A stretch of DNA of 64,000 nucleotides, taken from contig CBDBIK010000009.1 of assembly GCA_965206145.1 (NCBI GenBank), forward strand, positions 434,001-498,000. Direction: 5' to 3'. This DNA comes from CBDBIK01 sp965206145. Lineage in GTDB: Bacteria > Pseudomonadota > Alphaproteobacteria > TMED109. The notes beneath the pieces were generated by a model. That model had not been told where the DNA came from, ran no database searches, and was given only the letters and a program-made list of their open reading frames with translations. How positions within the stretch are numbered: the first letter of the stretch is position 1; the number at the start of each line of letters is the position of its first letter. Shown here piece after piece: positions 17,408-27,454 of the stretch. Made by a program: the position numbers and the translations under genes.

Positions 17408-17896
17408 ATGGGGTTCTTCAGTGGGACCTTCGAGCATCGCATCGACCGCAAGGGGCGGGTGAGCATCCCGGCCCGGTGGCGGCCACTGCTCAAGGGTGAA
17501 CTCCATCCCGGCGTATTCGCATCGGCTCTGCCGGACCTAGGTTGCATTGAGTGCTTTTCCCAGGATTCGATGACCGAGCGCCGCGCCGACTTCCAGGCGC
17601 GCAAAGAACTTCCTGAGGGCAAACGGCGCATCATCGGATTCCGGCTTTTCTCTGGATACCGGGAAACCCCGCTTGATACCGACGGGCGCATCGTTCTGGC
17701 TTCCGAAATCCTTGAGGGAGCGGGTTTCTTGACTCCTGGTTCAGACCGTTCCTCCCGCGGGCACGCCCTCGCCCATACCACAGCGGTACTCGCCGGTAGC
17801 GGTGACCGCTTTCTAATTTTCCGCCCCGACGCGATAGCGGTATTCGAGGAGCTCTCTCAAAGGGAGAACCTCGACGCCGGAATCGTCGAGGCTTGA
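17408..17896 (+). CDS. mraZ: Transcriptional regulator MraZ
   Basis: MraZ is an AbrB-like DNA-binding protein that regulates the cell-wall and division cluster, usually as a repressor. Both conserved DXXXR motifs are present (EHRIDRKGRVSIPARWR and PLDTDGRIVLASEILE). The product is 162 residues. GGAGAGAGG precedes the ATG at 17408. Its probable binding array lies about 60-95 bases upstream, covering the promoter. Confidence 0.96.
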   Translation: MGFFSGTFEHRIDRKGRVSIPARWRPLLKGELHPGVFASALPDLGCIECFSQDSMTERRADFQARKELPEGKRRIIGFRLFSGYRETPLDTDGRIVLASEILEGAGFLTPGSDRSSRGHALAHTTAVLAGSGDRFLIFRPDAIAVFEELSQRENLDAGIVEA

Positions 17897-17907
17897 GTTG
17901 CCGGCAC

Positions 17908-18891
17908 GTGGCTACACATTCCTTCCTTCCCGATGGTCTCCTCCATCGTGGCCACGTGCCGGTTCTTCTCGCTGAAACCCTTGAACGTCTCGCCCCCCGT
18001 TCAGGGGCCATCTACATGGACAGCACCTTCGGGTCGGGAGGTGTGTCGCGGGCATTGTTGGCCCGCGCGCCCTGCAGGGTCGTGGCGATCGACCGGGACC
18101 CCACCGCGCTCGCCGATGCGAATGCCATCGCCCGAGACGAGGGTGAGCGCTTCCGTTTCCAGGTTGGTCGGATAGGCACGCTCTCTGAGTGTGCTGCCTC
18201 ACTGGGTGCTCCCATCGTTGACGGCGGTATCGTTTTCGATCTCGGGGTGTCTTCGCGCCAGCTCGATGACCCTGCTCGTGGTTTCTCCTTCCGTCACGAC
18301 GGCCCCCTCGACATGCGCATGGGCGAGGGTGACTTGACTGCTGCCGACATCGTCAACGAAAGCGACGAGGGAAAGCTTGCGCGCATCCTTCGGGATTTTG
18401 GAGAGGAACGCCGAGCACGCCGGGTTGCGCGGGCGATTGTCGAAGAACGCGACCGAGCTCCGTTTTCGCACACGGCCGCGCTCGCCGACCTTGTTCGTAG
18501 GGTTGTTCCCTTCCGTCCTGGTGTCACCGACCCCGCCACCCGGACTTTTCAGGCACTGCGCATCGCTGTGAACGACGAACTGGGCGAGCTCCAGAAGGGA
18601 CTTCGAGATGCCGAACGCGTCCTCGCCAAGGGCGCGCGGTTGGTGGTGATCTCCTTTCACTCCCTTGAGGATCGCATCGTGAAGCGTTTCCTTGCACTGC
18701 GGTCCGGCCGTTCACCTAAGCCCTCGCGCTATCTCCCTGACCGGCCAACGAACACGCCTTCTTTCCGCCTCCTTTCTCGTCGCCCGGTGCGTCCCTCGGT
18801 CGAGGAGGTTGCCGCCAATCCGCGCTCCCGCTCCGCCCGACTTCGCTCTGCCGAGCGGACCGAAGCGCCCGCCATGGTGGAAGCTCCATGA
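17908..18891 (+). CDS. rsmH: 16S rRNA (cytosine1402-N4)-methyltransferase
   Basis: RsmH (MraW) methylates C1402 of 16S rRNA. Motifs: HVPVLLAETLE, the SAM loop DSTFGSGGVSRALL, DLGVSSRQLDDPARGFSF and the C-terminal VVISFHSLEDRIVKRFL. The start is uncertain: TTG at 17893 overlaps the mraZ stop as TTGA, while GTG at 17908 gives a 327-residue protein with more room for a ribosome binding site and is used here. It overlaps ftsL by four bases. Confidence 0.94.
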   Translation: MATHSFLPDGLLHRGHVPVLLAETLERLAPRSGAIYMDSTFGSGGVSRALLARAPCRVVAIDRDPTALADANAIARDEGERFRFQVGRIGTLSECAASLGAPIVDGGIVFDLGVSSRQLDDPARGFSFRHDGPLDMRMGEGDLTAADIVNESDEGKLARILRDFGEERRARRVARAIVEERDRAPFSHTAALADLVRRVVPFRPGVTDPATRTFQALRIAVNDELGELQKGLRDAERVLAKGARLVVISFHSLEDRIVKRFLALRSGRSPKPSRYLPDRPTNTPSFRLLSRRPVRPSVEEVAANPRSRSARLRSAERTEAPAMVEAP

Positions 18892-19232
18892 AGGCCGTTT
18901 TCTCCACCTTTGTCGTGTTGGTGTTTGCTTTGGTTGCGCTCGGGACTGTGGTCACGCTTCGTCACGAGGTTCGTGATTCACACCAAGAAGTGCATTCCCT
19001 CCATGCCGAGATCGTGCGCCTGCGGGAAGAAATTCACGTGCTTCGTGCGGAGTGGTCTCACGCCAATCGCCCTGAGGTACTCGCGGATCTCACGCAACGC
19101 CATCTCGAGCTCGTTCCGGCACCCATTCTCAAGGTGGAGAGAATCGCCCTGTTGCCCCGGCGTGCGGACGTATCCGAGGTCAAGAAGTCCGCAGAAATCA
19201 GAAAGGTGAGGGAGTGGGGAGACGAATCATGA
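18888..19232 (+). CDS. ftsL: Cell division protein FtsL
   Basis: A 114-residue bitopic membrane protein: a short cytoplasmic start, one transmembrane helix at about residues 4-22 and a charged helical region with heptad-like Leu/Val spacing (LHAEIVRLREEIHVLRAEWS) that would form the FtsL-FtsB coiled coil. FtsL sequences diverge strongly, so position between rsmH and ftsI and the topology are the main evidence. Four-base overlaps link it to both neighbours. Confidence 0.88.
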   Translation: MKAVFSTFVVLVFALVALGTVVTLRHEVRDSHQEVHSLHAEIVRLREEIHVLRAEWSHANRPEVLADLTQRHLELVPAPILKVERIALLPRRADVSEVKKSAEIRKVREWGDES

Positions 19233-20992
19233 ACCGCACGTTCACCCCGGATATGGCCCCGGATATGGAAATCTCCGAGGAGCGTTCCGGCTCGGAGAAT
19301 GCGTTCACACAGCCTTTTCGTCTCGGACAGGTGGCACGCTCGCCTCTTGTCCAGGCTCGACAGCGCCTCATGGTGCTCGCGATTCTTTTCGCAGGTGCTT
19401 TTTGCGCGGTCGCGATCCGTCTCGGCGAAGTGTCGCTGCTCTCGCCCGACTTTGCTGAGGTGCGTGACGGAAACGAATCATCCCTTGCGGGAGAGGCGCC
19501 TTCTGCTTCTATCCGAGGTGAGATCCTTGATCGCAACGGGGTCTTGCTGGCGGCAACGGTGCGGGGGCCTTCCTTGTTTGCCGACCCAAGGCTCGTGGAC
19601 GACCCCGAGCGTCTTGCCAATCTTCTTGTCGAGATCATTCCGATGCTTGAGCATGATCTCGTCCGCCGTCGTCTCTCCGCTTCGGATCGCTCTTTTGTCT
19701 GGCTCCGTCGCCACGTAACTCCCTCCGAGGCGCTCAAAGTTCACATGCTTGGCGAGCCTGCTCTCGGGGTTCGCGACGAGTCCAGAAGGGTTTATCCGCA
19801 GGGTCGCCTGCTCGCCCACGTCGTGGGTTATTCGGAGATAGACGGTAACGGGTTGGCCGGGATTGAGAGGCGTTGGAACTCCGCTCTCGTTGCGGGCAGG
19901 CCGGTTGAACTCTCGGTCGATTCTCGCGTTCAGCACGTGGTGCACACGAACCTTGTAAAGGCACTTGCACGGTTTGATGCGAAGGCCGCGGCGGGAATTG
20001 TTCTCGACGTCCATAGCGGCGAAGTACTCGCCATGGCGAGTCTGCCCGATTTCGATCCCAACGCCCCCGTTTCTGCTTCTGACCTGGGGCTGTTCGATCG
20101 GGCGAGTCGGGGCCTCTACGAGATGGGTTCGACGTTCAAAACGTTCACGGTGGCAGCCGCTCTCGATTCCGGTGCTGCCGACCCGCAAAGCCGTTACGAC
20201 GCAACGAAACCTATCTTGGTTGCCAATCACGTCATCCGTGACTATCGGCCGGAGAAACGCTGGCTCTTCCTATCCGAAGTTCTGGTGCACTCTTCCAACA
20301 TCGCCGCCGTCCAGATGGGGCAGGCGGTTGGTGGCGATCGTCTGTGGGCGTACCTCGGTTCCTTTGGTCTTCTGCACAAGGTTGTCTCTCCCGCCTTCCG
20401 GTCTGCACCTCCGCTGTTGCCGCACAGGAGGGGGCCGGTAGAGACGGCGACCGCTTCGTTCGGGTACGGCATCTCCGTGTCGCCGATCCAGCTTGCCGCC
20501 GGATTCTCCGCCGTGGTCAACGGCGGTTGGTACCGGGTTCCCGTGCTCTTGCGCGAAGCGGCCCATGCCGAGGGCAGGATCGTGATCGATTCCGAAGTCT
20601 CGGCACAGATGCGTGATTTCCTCCGTCTTGTGGTGCTGGAAGGAAGCGGGCGTAAGGCAGGAGGCGGTGGCTATCGTCTGGGAGGAAAAACCGGGACTGC
20701 ACAGAAGGTTGTCGACGGACGTTACGACAGCACGGCCCGGGTCACCTCCTTTGTCGGCGTGTTCCCCGTCGAGGATCCACGTTACGTCATCACCGTGGTC
20801 TTGGATGAGCCGAAACCCGCCGAAGGCACGCACGGATTTGCAACGGCGGGATGGAACGCCGCGCCAACGAGTGGAGACATCGTCAAAGGGATCGCGCCCC
20901 TTCTCGGAATCGCACCGGTCGAGGAGTCTCCCGAAGAGGAGCCTTCCACGCCTGATCAGCCTTCCGAGTTCGTGCAGTTGATCAGGAACTAG
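19229..20992 (+). CDS. ftsI: Peptidoglycan transpeptidase FtsI (PBP3)
   Basis: FtsI crosslinks septal peptidoglycan together with FtsW. One N-terminal membrane helix (LMVLAILFAGAFCAVAI) is followed by the dimerisation/linker domain and the transpeptidase domain with all active-site motifs: SxxK in MGSTFKTF, SxN in VHSSNIAAVQMG and KTG in LGGKTGTAQK. The ATG at 19229 overlaps the ftsL stop as ATGA; a GTG at 19214 is an alternative. Length is 587 residues. Confidence 0.96.
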   Translation: MNRTFTPDMAPDMEISEERSGSENAFTQPFRLGQVARSPLVQARQRLMVLAILFAGAFCAVAIRLGEVSLLSPDFAEVRDGNESSLAGEAPSASIRGEILDRNGVLLAATVRGPSLFADPRLVDDPERLANLLVEIIPMLEHDLVRRRLSASDRSFVWLRRHVTPSEALKVHMLGEPALGVRDESRRVYPQGRLLAHVVGYSEIDGNGLAGIERRWNSALVAGRPVELSVDSRVQHVVHTNLVKALARFDAKAAAGIVLDVHSGEVLAMASLPDFDPNAPVSASDLGLFDRASRGLYEMGSTFKTFTVAAALDSGAADPQSRYDATKPILVANHVIRDYRPEKRWLFLSEVLVHSSNIAAVQMGQAVGGDRLWAYLGSFGLLHKVVSPAFRSAPPLLPHRRGPVETATASFGYGISVSPIQLAAGFSAVVNGGWYRVPVLLREAAHAEGRIVIDSEVSAQMRDFLRLVVLEGSGRKAGGGGYRLGGKTGTAQKVVDGRYDSTARVTSFVGVFPVEDPRYVITVVLDEPKPAEGTHGFATAGWNAAPTSGDIVKGIAPLLGIAPVEESPEEEPSTPDQPSEFVQLIRN

Positions 20993-21006
20993 GGAGCCGC
21001 GAAATA

Positions 21007-22479
21007 ATGCGTCTCGGGGAGCTCGCGCGCGCCAGCGGTGGTCCGCTGCCACAAGGGACGCCGGACTTGGATATCGTCGGACTGAGCGCGAATTCTCGGA
21101 CCGTACGTCCGGGTTTTCTTTTTGCTGCACTCCATGGCTCCCACACCGACGGCGCAGGCTACCTCGAAGATGCACTGGCGCGTGGTGCCAGTGCTGCACT
21201 TGTTTCTTCCGAATCTGTCGAGCGTGCCCGCAGGCTTGGAATTCCTGTCGTTTCCGCCCGCGATCCCAGGCGTCGTCTCGCTCGCATGGCTGCCGCTTTT
21301 CACGGCGTCCAACCCGGGACCGTGGTGGCGGTGACCGGAACCAATGGAAAGACATCGATCGCTCACTTTCTCGTTTCCATGTGGCGCAGACGTGGATTCG
21401 AGGCAGCCATGATCGGAACGCTCGGAATCCATTCTTCGCACGGGCCCTCTCGGAAGGAGGGGAGTGCGTCCCTCACGACCCCGGATCCGATCTCGCTGCA
21501 TGCAGAGTTGGCCGCCCTGGCTCGTACAGGTGTCAACCGAGCGGTAATCGAGGCTTCATCTCACGGATTGGACCAGCGCCGTCTCGACGGGGTTGAAATT
21601 GCGGTTGGCCTTCTCTCTTCCATTGATCGCGACCACCTCGACTATCACGGCACCGAGGCAAATTACCGAGCCGCCAAGCGTCGGCTTTTCTCGCACCTCG
21701 TAGGAGAAGGAGGGGCGGCAGTTCTCAATGCCGACGCACCGGGTGCCTCGGCGTTCCGCCGTGCGGCGGAGAAACGCTCGCTTCGGGTGGTTTCTTTCGC
21801 AAGAAAGAACCGTGCTGACTGGTTTTTCGCGGACAATCATCTCGATTCCAACGGCCAGGTACTTGTCCTTGACACTCCTGCGGGAGCGTTCGATGTCCGC
21901 CTTCCCCTGATTGGCGATTTCCAGATGGAAAACGCTGTCGCTGCTGCTGCTGCTGCTTCGCTCACCGGCCTCGAGACGGCTGAGGCGGTGAAATCTCTCG
22001 AAACGCTTACCGCACCGCCGGGCAGGCTTGAGCGCGTTGCGACGCACCGGGGTGCGACCGTCTACATCGACTATGCCCACACACCCGCCGCCCTCGCTGC
22101 GGTGTGCGCAGCACTCCGTCCTCATGTGGAAGGAAAGCTCTTCCTCGTGTTCGGATGCGGGGGTGAGCGTGATCCCGGAAAGCGTGTGCTCATGGGTCGT
22201 ATCGCCTCCCGAGGTGCCGATTCAATCACGGTTACCGATGACAATCCTCGTGGGGAGGATCCCGCTGCAATCCGAGCTGTTGTTCTTGCGTCATGCCCGG
22301 AAGCGAAGGAGATTGGCGATCGGGAGGAGGCCATTCGGGACGTACTCGGAAGACTCTCTTCTGGGGATGCATTGCTGGTCGCCGGCAAGGGCCATGAGAC
22401 TGTGCAGATCCGTGCGGGGGAGACACTTCCCTTTGACGACAGGTCGGTCGTCCAGGCACTTGCGGAAGAAGCTTCGTGA
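21007..22479 (+). CDS. murE: UDP-MurNAc-L-Ala-D-Glu:meso-DAP ligase
   Basis: MurE adds the third amino acid of the peptidoglycan stem. The ATP loop VTGTNGKTSIAHFL, the EASSHGLDQRRLDG segment and the specificity motif DNPR (TVTDDNPRGEDP) are present; DNPR marks meso-diaminopimelate enzymes, which fits a Gram-negative cell and the asd gene nearby. 490 residues. It begins 14 bases after ftsI and overlaps murF as GTGA. Confidence 0.97.
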   Translation: MRLGELARASGGPLPQGTPDLDIVGLSANSRTVRPGFLFAALHGSHTDGAGYLEDALARGASAALVSSESVERARRLGIPVVSARDPRRRLARMAAAFHGVQPGTVVAVTGTNGKTSIAHFLVSMWRRRGFEAAMIGTLGIHSSHGPSRKEGSASLTTPDPISLHAELAALARTGVNRAVIEASSHGLDQRRLDGVEIAVGLLSSIDRDHLDYHGTEANYRAAKRRLFSHLVGEGGAAVLNADAPGASAFRRAAEKRSLRVVSFARKNRADWFFADNHLDSNGQVLVLDTPAGAFDVRLPLIGDFQMENAVAAAAAASLTGLETAEAVKSLETLTAPPGRLERVATHRGATVYIDYAHTPAALAAVCAALRPHVEGKLFLVFGCGGERDPGKRVLMGRIASRGADSITVTDDNPRGEDPAAIRAVVLASCPEAKEIGDREEAIRDVLGRLSSGDALLVAGKGHETVQIRAGETLPFDDRSVVQALAEEAS

Positions 22480-23855
22480 GTACTGCGCTGTGGACCTCGG
22501 CCGAGGCTGCTCATGCCACTGGCGGCAGGGATCATGGCCTGCCATGGGAAGCGAGTGGCGTGTCAATCGACACTCGCACGCTCGTCGGGGGCGATTTGTT
22601 TGTCGCGTTGCGCGGCCCCCGCGCCGACGGTCACGAGTTTGTTGATCAGGCCTTCGGGAAAGGTGCGGTCGCCGTTGTCGTGGAACGCGAGATTCCTTCC
22701 GCCTCTTCACAGCTGGTGGTCGATGATTCGCTTACGGCACTCGGAAGCCTGGGCACTCGCGCCCGCGAACGGACTTCGGCGCGTGTTGTCGCGGTCACCG
22801 GAAGCGTTGGCAAGACTGGCACGAAGAATCTACTTCGGGCCGCACTTGGTGGGGAGGAGGGGGTGTACGCAAGTACGGCGAGTTACAACAACGACATCGG
22901 TGTTCCCCTGAGCCTTGCAAGACTTCCGGAGGAATCCGCCTTCGCGGTCTTTGAAATCGGCATGAATCATCCGGGCGAAATCGCGCCGCTCGCCGCGTTA
23001 GTCATGCCCGACGCCGCGCTGGTGACGAGAATTGCTCCCGCCCACCTGGAGCATCTCGGCGGAATTGATGCCGTGGTGGAGGAAAAAGCTTCGGTTTTTT
23101 CAGGATTCGCGTCCGGTGGAATTGCCTTGATACCCGAGGATTCCCCCGGTGCGGATCGTCTTAGATCGGCCGCGCAGGAAGCAGGAGCGGTCACGGTGAT
23201 CGGTTTTGGCCTCACAGACGACGTCGATGTCCGGCTGCTTAATGTCGCCGTGGAAGCGGACCAAACCCGTGCCAGCTGCTCCCTGTTCGGGGAGAAGATT
23301 GATTTTCATCTTCGTCTTTTAGGACGGCACTGGGCGATGAACGCACTGGCGGCGGGGGCTTGTGCCGTTGCCCTCGGCGCAGCCCCGGCGGAGGTTTTCC
23401 GGCGGATGTCCGATGTCGGCCCGTTCGCAGGCCGCGGCAAACAGTTCGTCGTCCCTCTGCCGGACGGAGCGGCGGCGGTGATCGACGACAGTTACAACGC
23501 CAATCCCGCCTCGGTTCGTGCCGCTCTTGAAATGCTGGCCGAGGCACCTGTTCGGGGTCGGCGAATCGCGGTTCTTGGCGACATGCGTGAGCTCGGCTCC
23601 TGCTCGAAATCCCTGCATGCGGACCTTGCCGACGCTCTCCAGGGTATCGATTTCATCTTCTGCGTCGGGACGGAGATGGAGGCGCTTTTTGATGCGCTGC
23701 CTGAAAAGGTTTGTTGTCGCGCCACCGATGCAGAAGCAGCCGCCAAGGCGTTACAGGGAATGCTCGCTCCCGGAGACGTCGTCCTCGTAAAGGGTTCGCG
23801 CGCCATTGCACTCGAGACCGTGGTGCATCGCCTGGCGCGTGCGGGAGGGGACTGA
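22476..23855 (+). CDS. murF: UDP-MurNAc-tripeptide:D-Ala-D-Ala ligase
   Basis: MurF adds D-Ala-D-Ala to complete the UDP-MurNAc pentapeptide. It has the MurF N-terminal segment VSIDTRTLVGGDLFVALRG, the ATP loop VTGSVGKTGTKNLL, FEIGMNHPGEI and DDSYNANPASVRAAL. The GTG start at 22476 overlaps murE. 459 residues, normal length. Confidence 0.97.
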   Translation: MSTALWTSAEAAHATGGRDHGLPWEASGVSIDTRTLVGGDLFVALRGPRADGHEFVDQAFGKGAVAVVVEREIPSASSQLVVDDSLTALGSLGTRARERTSARVVAVTGSVGKTGTKNLLRAALGGEEGVYASTASYNNDIGVPLSLARLPEESAFAVFEIGMNHPGEIAPLAALVMPDAALVTRIAPAHLEHLGGIDAVVEEKASVFSGFASGGIALIPEDSPGADRLRSAAQEAGAVTVIGFGLTDDVDVRLLNVAVEADQTRASCSLFGEKIDFHLRLLGRHWAMNALAAGACAVALGAAPAEVFRRMSDVGPFAGRGKQFVVPLPDGAAAVIDDSYNANPASVRAALEMLAEAPVRGRRIAVLGDMRELGSCSKSLHADLADALQGIDFIFCVGTEMEALFDALPEKVCCRATDAEAAAKALQGMLAPGDVVLVKGSRAIALETVVHRLARAGGD

Positions 23856-23857
23856 GC

Positions 23858-24946
23858 ATGCTTTACCATTTTCTCGTTCCTCTCGCCGACTCCTTTGGGC
23901 CGTTCAACCTTTTTCGTTATCTGACCTTCAGGACCGGCGGCGCAATGCTGACCGCGCTCCTCGTGAGTTTCCTGATCGGTCCTTCGCTGATACGCGCCCT
24001 GGCCAGAGGGCAAGGGGACGGGCAGCCGATCCGGGACGACGGACCCCAGCGCCATCTCGAAACCAAACAGGGCACGCCCACGATGGGCGGGCTCCTGATC
24101 ATGGCGGCCGGACTGGGAGCGATTTTTCTTTGGGGCAATCTTTCGAACTCCTACGTCCTGGCGGCGATCCTCGCCTTGGTTGGCTGTTCCTGCATCGGCC
24201 TGGTCGATGATCTTTTGAAGGTCCGCCGCAAACAGGCGGGCGGACTGTCGGGATGGGGAAAGGTTTTCCTGCAGCTCTCTGTTGCCATCCCGGTAGCTGC
24301 CATCGTGTTCGTTACAGCACCTGATTCTCTGACGGGGCGTCTTGCCGTTCCTTTCGCCAAGGATCTTCTCCTCAACCTGGGACTGGTGTGGCTTGTGTTT
24401 GCCCTGTTCGTGTTTGTCGGTTCCGCCAATGCGGTCAACCTCACCGACGGTCTCGACGGCCTAGCGATTGTACCGGTGATGATTGCCGCCTCGGTGTTTG
24501 GAATCATCGCCTGGATTGTCGGCAACGCGATCTTTGCCGGGTACCTCCAGGTCCATCACGTGCCCGGGACTGGTGAACTCACGGTCCTGTGCGGGGCAGT
24601 CATCGGGGCGGGGCTCGGCTTCCTCTGGTTCAACGCGCATCCGGCCCGTGTGTTCATGGGTGATACCGGTGCCCTAGCTCTTGGCGGATTCCTTGCTTCC
24701 GTGAGTCTCGCCACGCGCCACGAGATCGTTCTCGCCATCGTGGGAGGACTTTTCGTTCTTGAGACGCTGTCGGTGCTTGCGCAGCGGATTTCCTATCGCT
24801 TTATCGGGCGTCGGGTGTTTCGAATGGCACCGCTCCACCATCACTACGAGCTCAAAGGGTGGTCGGAAGCGACGGTGGTCATTCGTTTCTGGATCATCGC
24901 CGTGATCTGCGCACTGGTGGGTCTTGCAACCCTGAAAATCCGGTGA
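23858..24946 (+). CDS. mraY: Phospho-MurNAc-pentapeptide transferase
   Basis: MraY transfers phospho-MurNAc-pentapeptide to undecaprenyl phosphate, forming lipid I in the inner membrane. The 363-residue protein is highly hydrophobic with about ten helices and has the catalytic Asp motifs GLVDDLLKVRR and NAVNLTDGLDGLAI and the C-terminal RMAPLHHHYELKGW. The ATG at 23858 lies two bases after the murF stop; the open frame extends upstream inside murF but without MraY similarity. Confidence 0.97.
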   Translation: MLYHFLVPLADSFGPFNLFRYLTFRTGGAMLTALLVSFLIGPSLIRALARGQGDGQPIRDDGPQRHLETKQGTPTMGGLLIMAAGLGAIFLWGNLSNSYVLAAILALVGCSCIGLVDDLLKVRRKQAGGLSGWGKVFLQLSVAIPVAAIVFVTAPDSLTGRLAVPFAKDLLLNLGLVWLVFALFVFVGSANAVNLTDGLDGLAIVPVMIAASVFGIIAWIVGNAIFAGYLQVHHVPGTGELTVLCGAVIGAGLGFLWFNAHPARVFMGDTGALALGGFLASVSLATRHEIVLAIVGGLFVLETLSVLAQRISYRFIGRRVFRMAPLHHHYELKGWSEATVVIRFWIIAVICALVGLATLKIR

Positions 24947-24950
24947 TGCC

Positions 24951-26303
24951 ATGGGTTCGGATCCGCATGGTGTGCTCGGCTACGGCCGGACCGGCGCAAG
25001 CGTTGCCCGCGCCCTTGCCGAAGAGGGTGGCGAGGCTGTCGTTTGGGACGACAGTAGGGATGCGCGCAAGGCGGCGGCAGCAGCCGGATTCGAGGTTCGC
25101 CCTCTGGATATCTCTCTTACCGCGCTGGTTGCGAGTCCCGGTATCGCCTCCAGCCATCCCGCCATCCTCTCAGCTCGTGATGCCGGGATTTCCGTCATTG
25201 GCGACGTTGAGATCTTTTGGCGGCGACGTGAAGCGGACGGTTCCCGTTTTCTCGCCGTCAGCGGCACCAATGGGAAGTCCACGGTGACGGCGCTCGTGGC
25301 ACACGTCCTTGCCGAAGCCGAAATCGAGGTGGCTGCAGGCGGTAACCTCGGCCCTCCTGCACTCGAGATGCCTCGTCTCGACGATGGCGGGGTCTACGCG
25401 CTCGAACTCTCGTCTTACCAGCTTGATCTCCTGGATCGGTTCCGTGCCGACGTGGCGGTCCTGCTCAACATCGGCGAGGACCATCTCGACCGTCACGGCG
25501 GTCATGAAGGTTACGTCGCGGCGAAGCGTCGGCTATTTCGCCACCAGGGCCCTGCGCAGACGGCCATTGTCGGTGTCGATGACCCCCTCGCTGCTGAGAC
25601 GGCGTCAATGCTTGAAGATCTTGCGGACGGCCCCCGTGTGGTTCGCGTCTCCCGACTCGAACGCCAGCCAGAAGGCGTGTGGGTGGAAGGGGGAACCCTT
25701 TTTGACGGCATAGGAGGGGAACCTTTCGCCGTTATGGACCTGGCCGGGACGCTGGCGATTCCCGGCGAACACAACTTGCACAATGCTGCCTGCGCCTATG
25801 CCGCTGCCCGCGTGACCGGTGTGGAATTCCATTCTCTCACAGCTTCGTTTGCAAGTTTTAACGGCCTGCCCCACCGCCTGGAACACGTCGGCACGTTCAA
25901 CGGCGTGAGTTTCTGCAATGACAGCAAGGCAACCAATGTTGCTTCAGCGGCCGCTGCGTTGCGCTGTTTTCCGAAATCCTGCTGGATCGCCGGGGGCAGG
26001 GCGAAAGATGAGGATCTCGACCCGCTCATTGAGCTTTCGAAGCATATTGCCTGCGCTTTCTTCATCGGTGAGGCGACCGCCGTTTTCCGCCAGGCATTCG
26101 AGGGACGCGTCCCGATCGTCGAGGCCGGCTCCCTCGAGGAAGCGACGGTTGCTGCGTTTGAGACGGCATGGAGCGATCCCGCCCATCCGCCGGTTCTGTT
26201 GTCCCCTGCTTGCGCTTCCTTTGACCAGTTCCGGGATTTTGTGGAGCGCGGCGAGGTTTTTCGAAAGGCTGTTGCTGCACTTGGACAGGGGAAACGGGCA
26301 TGA
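24951..26303 (+). CDS. murD: UDP-MurNAc-L-Ala:D-Glu ligase
   Basis: MurD adds D-glutamate to UDP-MurNAc-L-Ala. The N-terminal Rossmann-like domain (VLGYGRTGASVARAL), the ATP loop VSGTNGKSTVTALV, ALELSSYQLDLL and the late motif CNDSKATN are present. 450 residues. It starts 4 bases after mraY and overlaps ftsW as ATGA. Confidence 0.96.
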   Translation: MGSDPHGVLGYGRTGASVARALAEEGGEAVVWDDSRDARKAAAAAGFEVRPLDISLTALVASPGIASSHPAILSARDAGISVIGDVEIFWRRREADGSRFLAVSGTNGKSTVTALVAHVLAEAEIEVAAGGNLGPPALEMPRLDDGGVYALELSSYQLDLLDRFRADVAVLLNIGEDHLDRHGGHEGYVAAKRRLFRHQGPAQTAIVGVDDPLAAETASMLEDLADGPRVVRVSRLERQPEGVWVEGGTLFDGIGGEPFAVMDLAGTLAIPGEHNLHNAACAYAAARVTGVEFHSLTASFASFNGLPHRLEHVGTFNGVSFCNDSKATNVASAAAALRCFPKSCWIAGGRAKDEDLDPLIELSKHIACAFFIGEATAVFRQAFEGRVPIVEAGSLEEATVAAFETAWSDPAHPPVLLSPACASFDQFRDFVERGEVFRKAVAALGQGKRA

Positions 26304-27454
26304 GGTCGGTTTCCGTCTCCCAGGGATCTCCGGGGCTCTTCCGCCACTGGTGGCGAACGATCGACCGTCTCAACGTGACACTTGTCTTTCTGCTTGCCGG
26401 GGTGGGCGCACTCGTGGTGCTGGCAGCGAGTCCTCCCGTGGCCGAACGTCTTGGCTACCCGGAGTTCTATTTCATTGAGCGCCACTTGGTGGTGCTCACG
26501 GTCACCCTCGCCCTCATGCTGGTCCTCTCGTTGCTGTCGCCGACCGGCATCCTCCGGATCTCGATTGTCGGACTCGCGTTGGCATCGGTGTTGCTCGTAA
26601 TGGTGGTGTTCTGGGGTTTCGAGGCGAAGGGTGCGAAGCGCTGGTTGATTGTTGGTGGCCTGTCGCTCCAGCCGTCCGAGATTGTAAAGCCCTTCTTCGC
26701 GGTGATGACGGGGTGGCTGTTCGCCGCCGGGAGAAAAGTCTCAACTGGCTGGCTCGATCCTGCTCCGCGCATGTACCTCCTGTTTTCAGCCCTGATGCTC
26801 GCGACGTTGTGGTCACTGATCTTTATCCAGCCGGATTTCAGTATGGCAATGATTATTGCCGTCGCCTGGTGTGGGCAATTCTTCATCGCCGGGCTCCGCC
26901 TTCGCATGGTGCCGCTGGCTGCCGCTCTCGGCGGGGCGGGCATGTGGGCTGCTTACATCCTGCTTCCCCACGTCAAGGCCCGTGTTGACGGTTTTCTTGA
27001 CTCCGCAGCAGGGCCGGGCTTTCAGGTTGGGGCAGGTCTCGAGGCGTATGGGCGTGGTGGACTGCTGGGCCAGGGTGCGGGCGGTGGTGTCATCAAGGAG
27101 CGAATTCCTGATTCGCATACCGACTTTGTCTTCCCAGTGATCGCCGAGGAATTTGGGTTCATCGCCTGTTTTGGTTTGCTTTCGGTGATCGCCCTGATTG
27201 CTTTTCGGGGAATTGTCCGGCTCGCAGACAATGGGGAGCTGTTCCCGTTGATCGCGGCGGGTGGGTTGTTGATCCAGTTTGCCCTCCAGGCACTTGTCAA
27301 CGTGAGTGTCACTCTCGACCTAGTTCCCACCACGGGGATGACCCTGCCATTTGTTTCCGTAGGCGGATCTTCGCTGTTCGCTGTCGGAATTGCCATGGGC
27401 TGTGTGCTCGCTCTTACCCGACGCCGGGTGACGCTGTCAGGGAATCTCTGGTGA
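26300..27454 (+). CDS. ftsW: Septal glycosyltransferase FtsW
   Basis: FtsW polymerises septal glycan strands with FtsI. A SEDS-family protein of 384 residues with about ten membrane helices and the motifs GAKRWLIVGGLSLQPSEIVKP, QPDFSMAMIIA, LLGQGAGGGVIKERIPDSHTD (quoted in part) and TTGMTLPFVSVGGSS. It overlaps murD and murG by four bases each. Confidence 0.96.
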   Translation: MRSVSVSQGSPGLFRHWWRTIDRLNVTLVFLLAGVGALVVLAASPPVAERLGYPEFYFIERHLVVLTVTLALMLVLSLLSPTGILRISIVGLALASVLLVMVVFWGFEAKGAKRWLIVGGLSLQPSEIVKPFFAVMTGWLFAAGRKVSTGWLDPAPRMYLLFSALMLATLWSLIFIQPDFSMAMIIAVAWCGQFFIAGLRLRMVPLAAALGGAGMWAAYILLPHVKARVDGFLDSAAGPGFQVGAGLEAYGRGGLLGQGAGGGVIKERIPDSHTDFVFPVIAEEFGFIACFGLLSVIALIAFRGIVRLADNGELFPLIAAGGLLIQFALQALVNVSVTLDLVPTTGMTLPFVSVGGSSLFAVGIAMGCVLALTRRRVTLSGNLW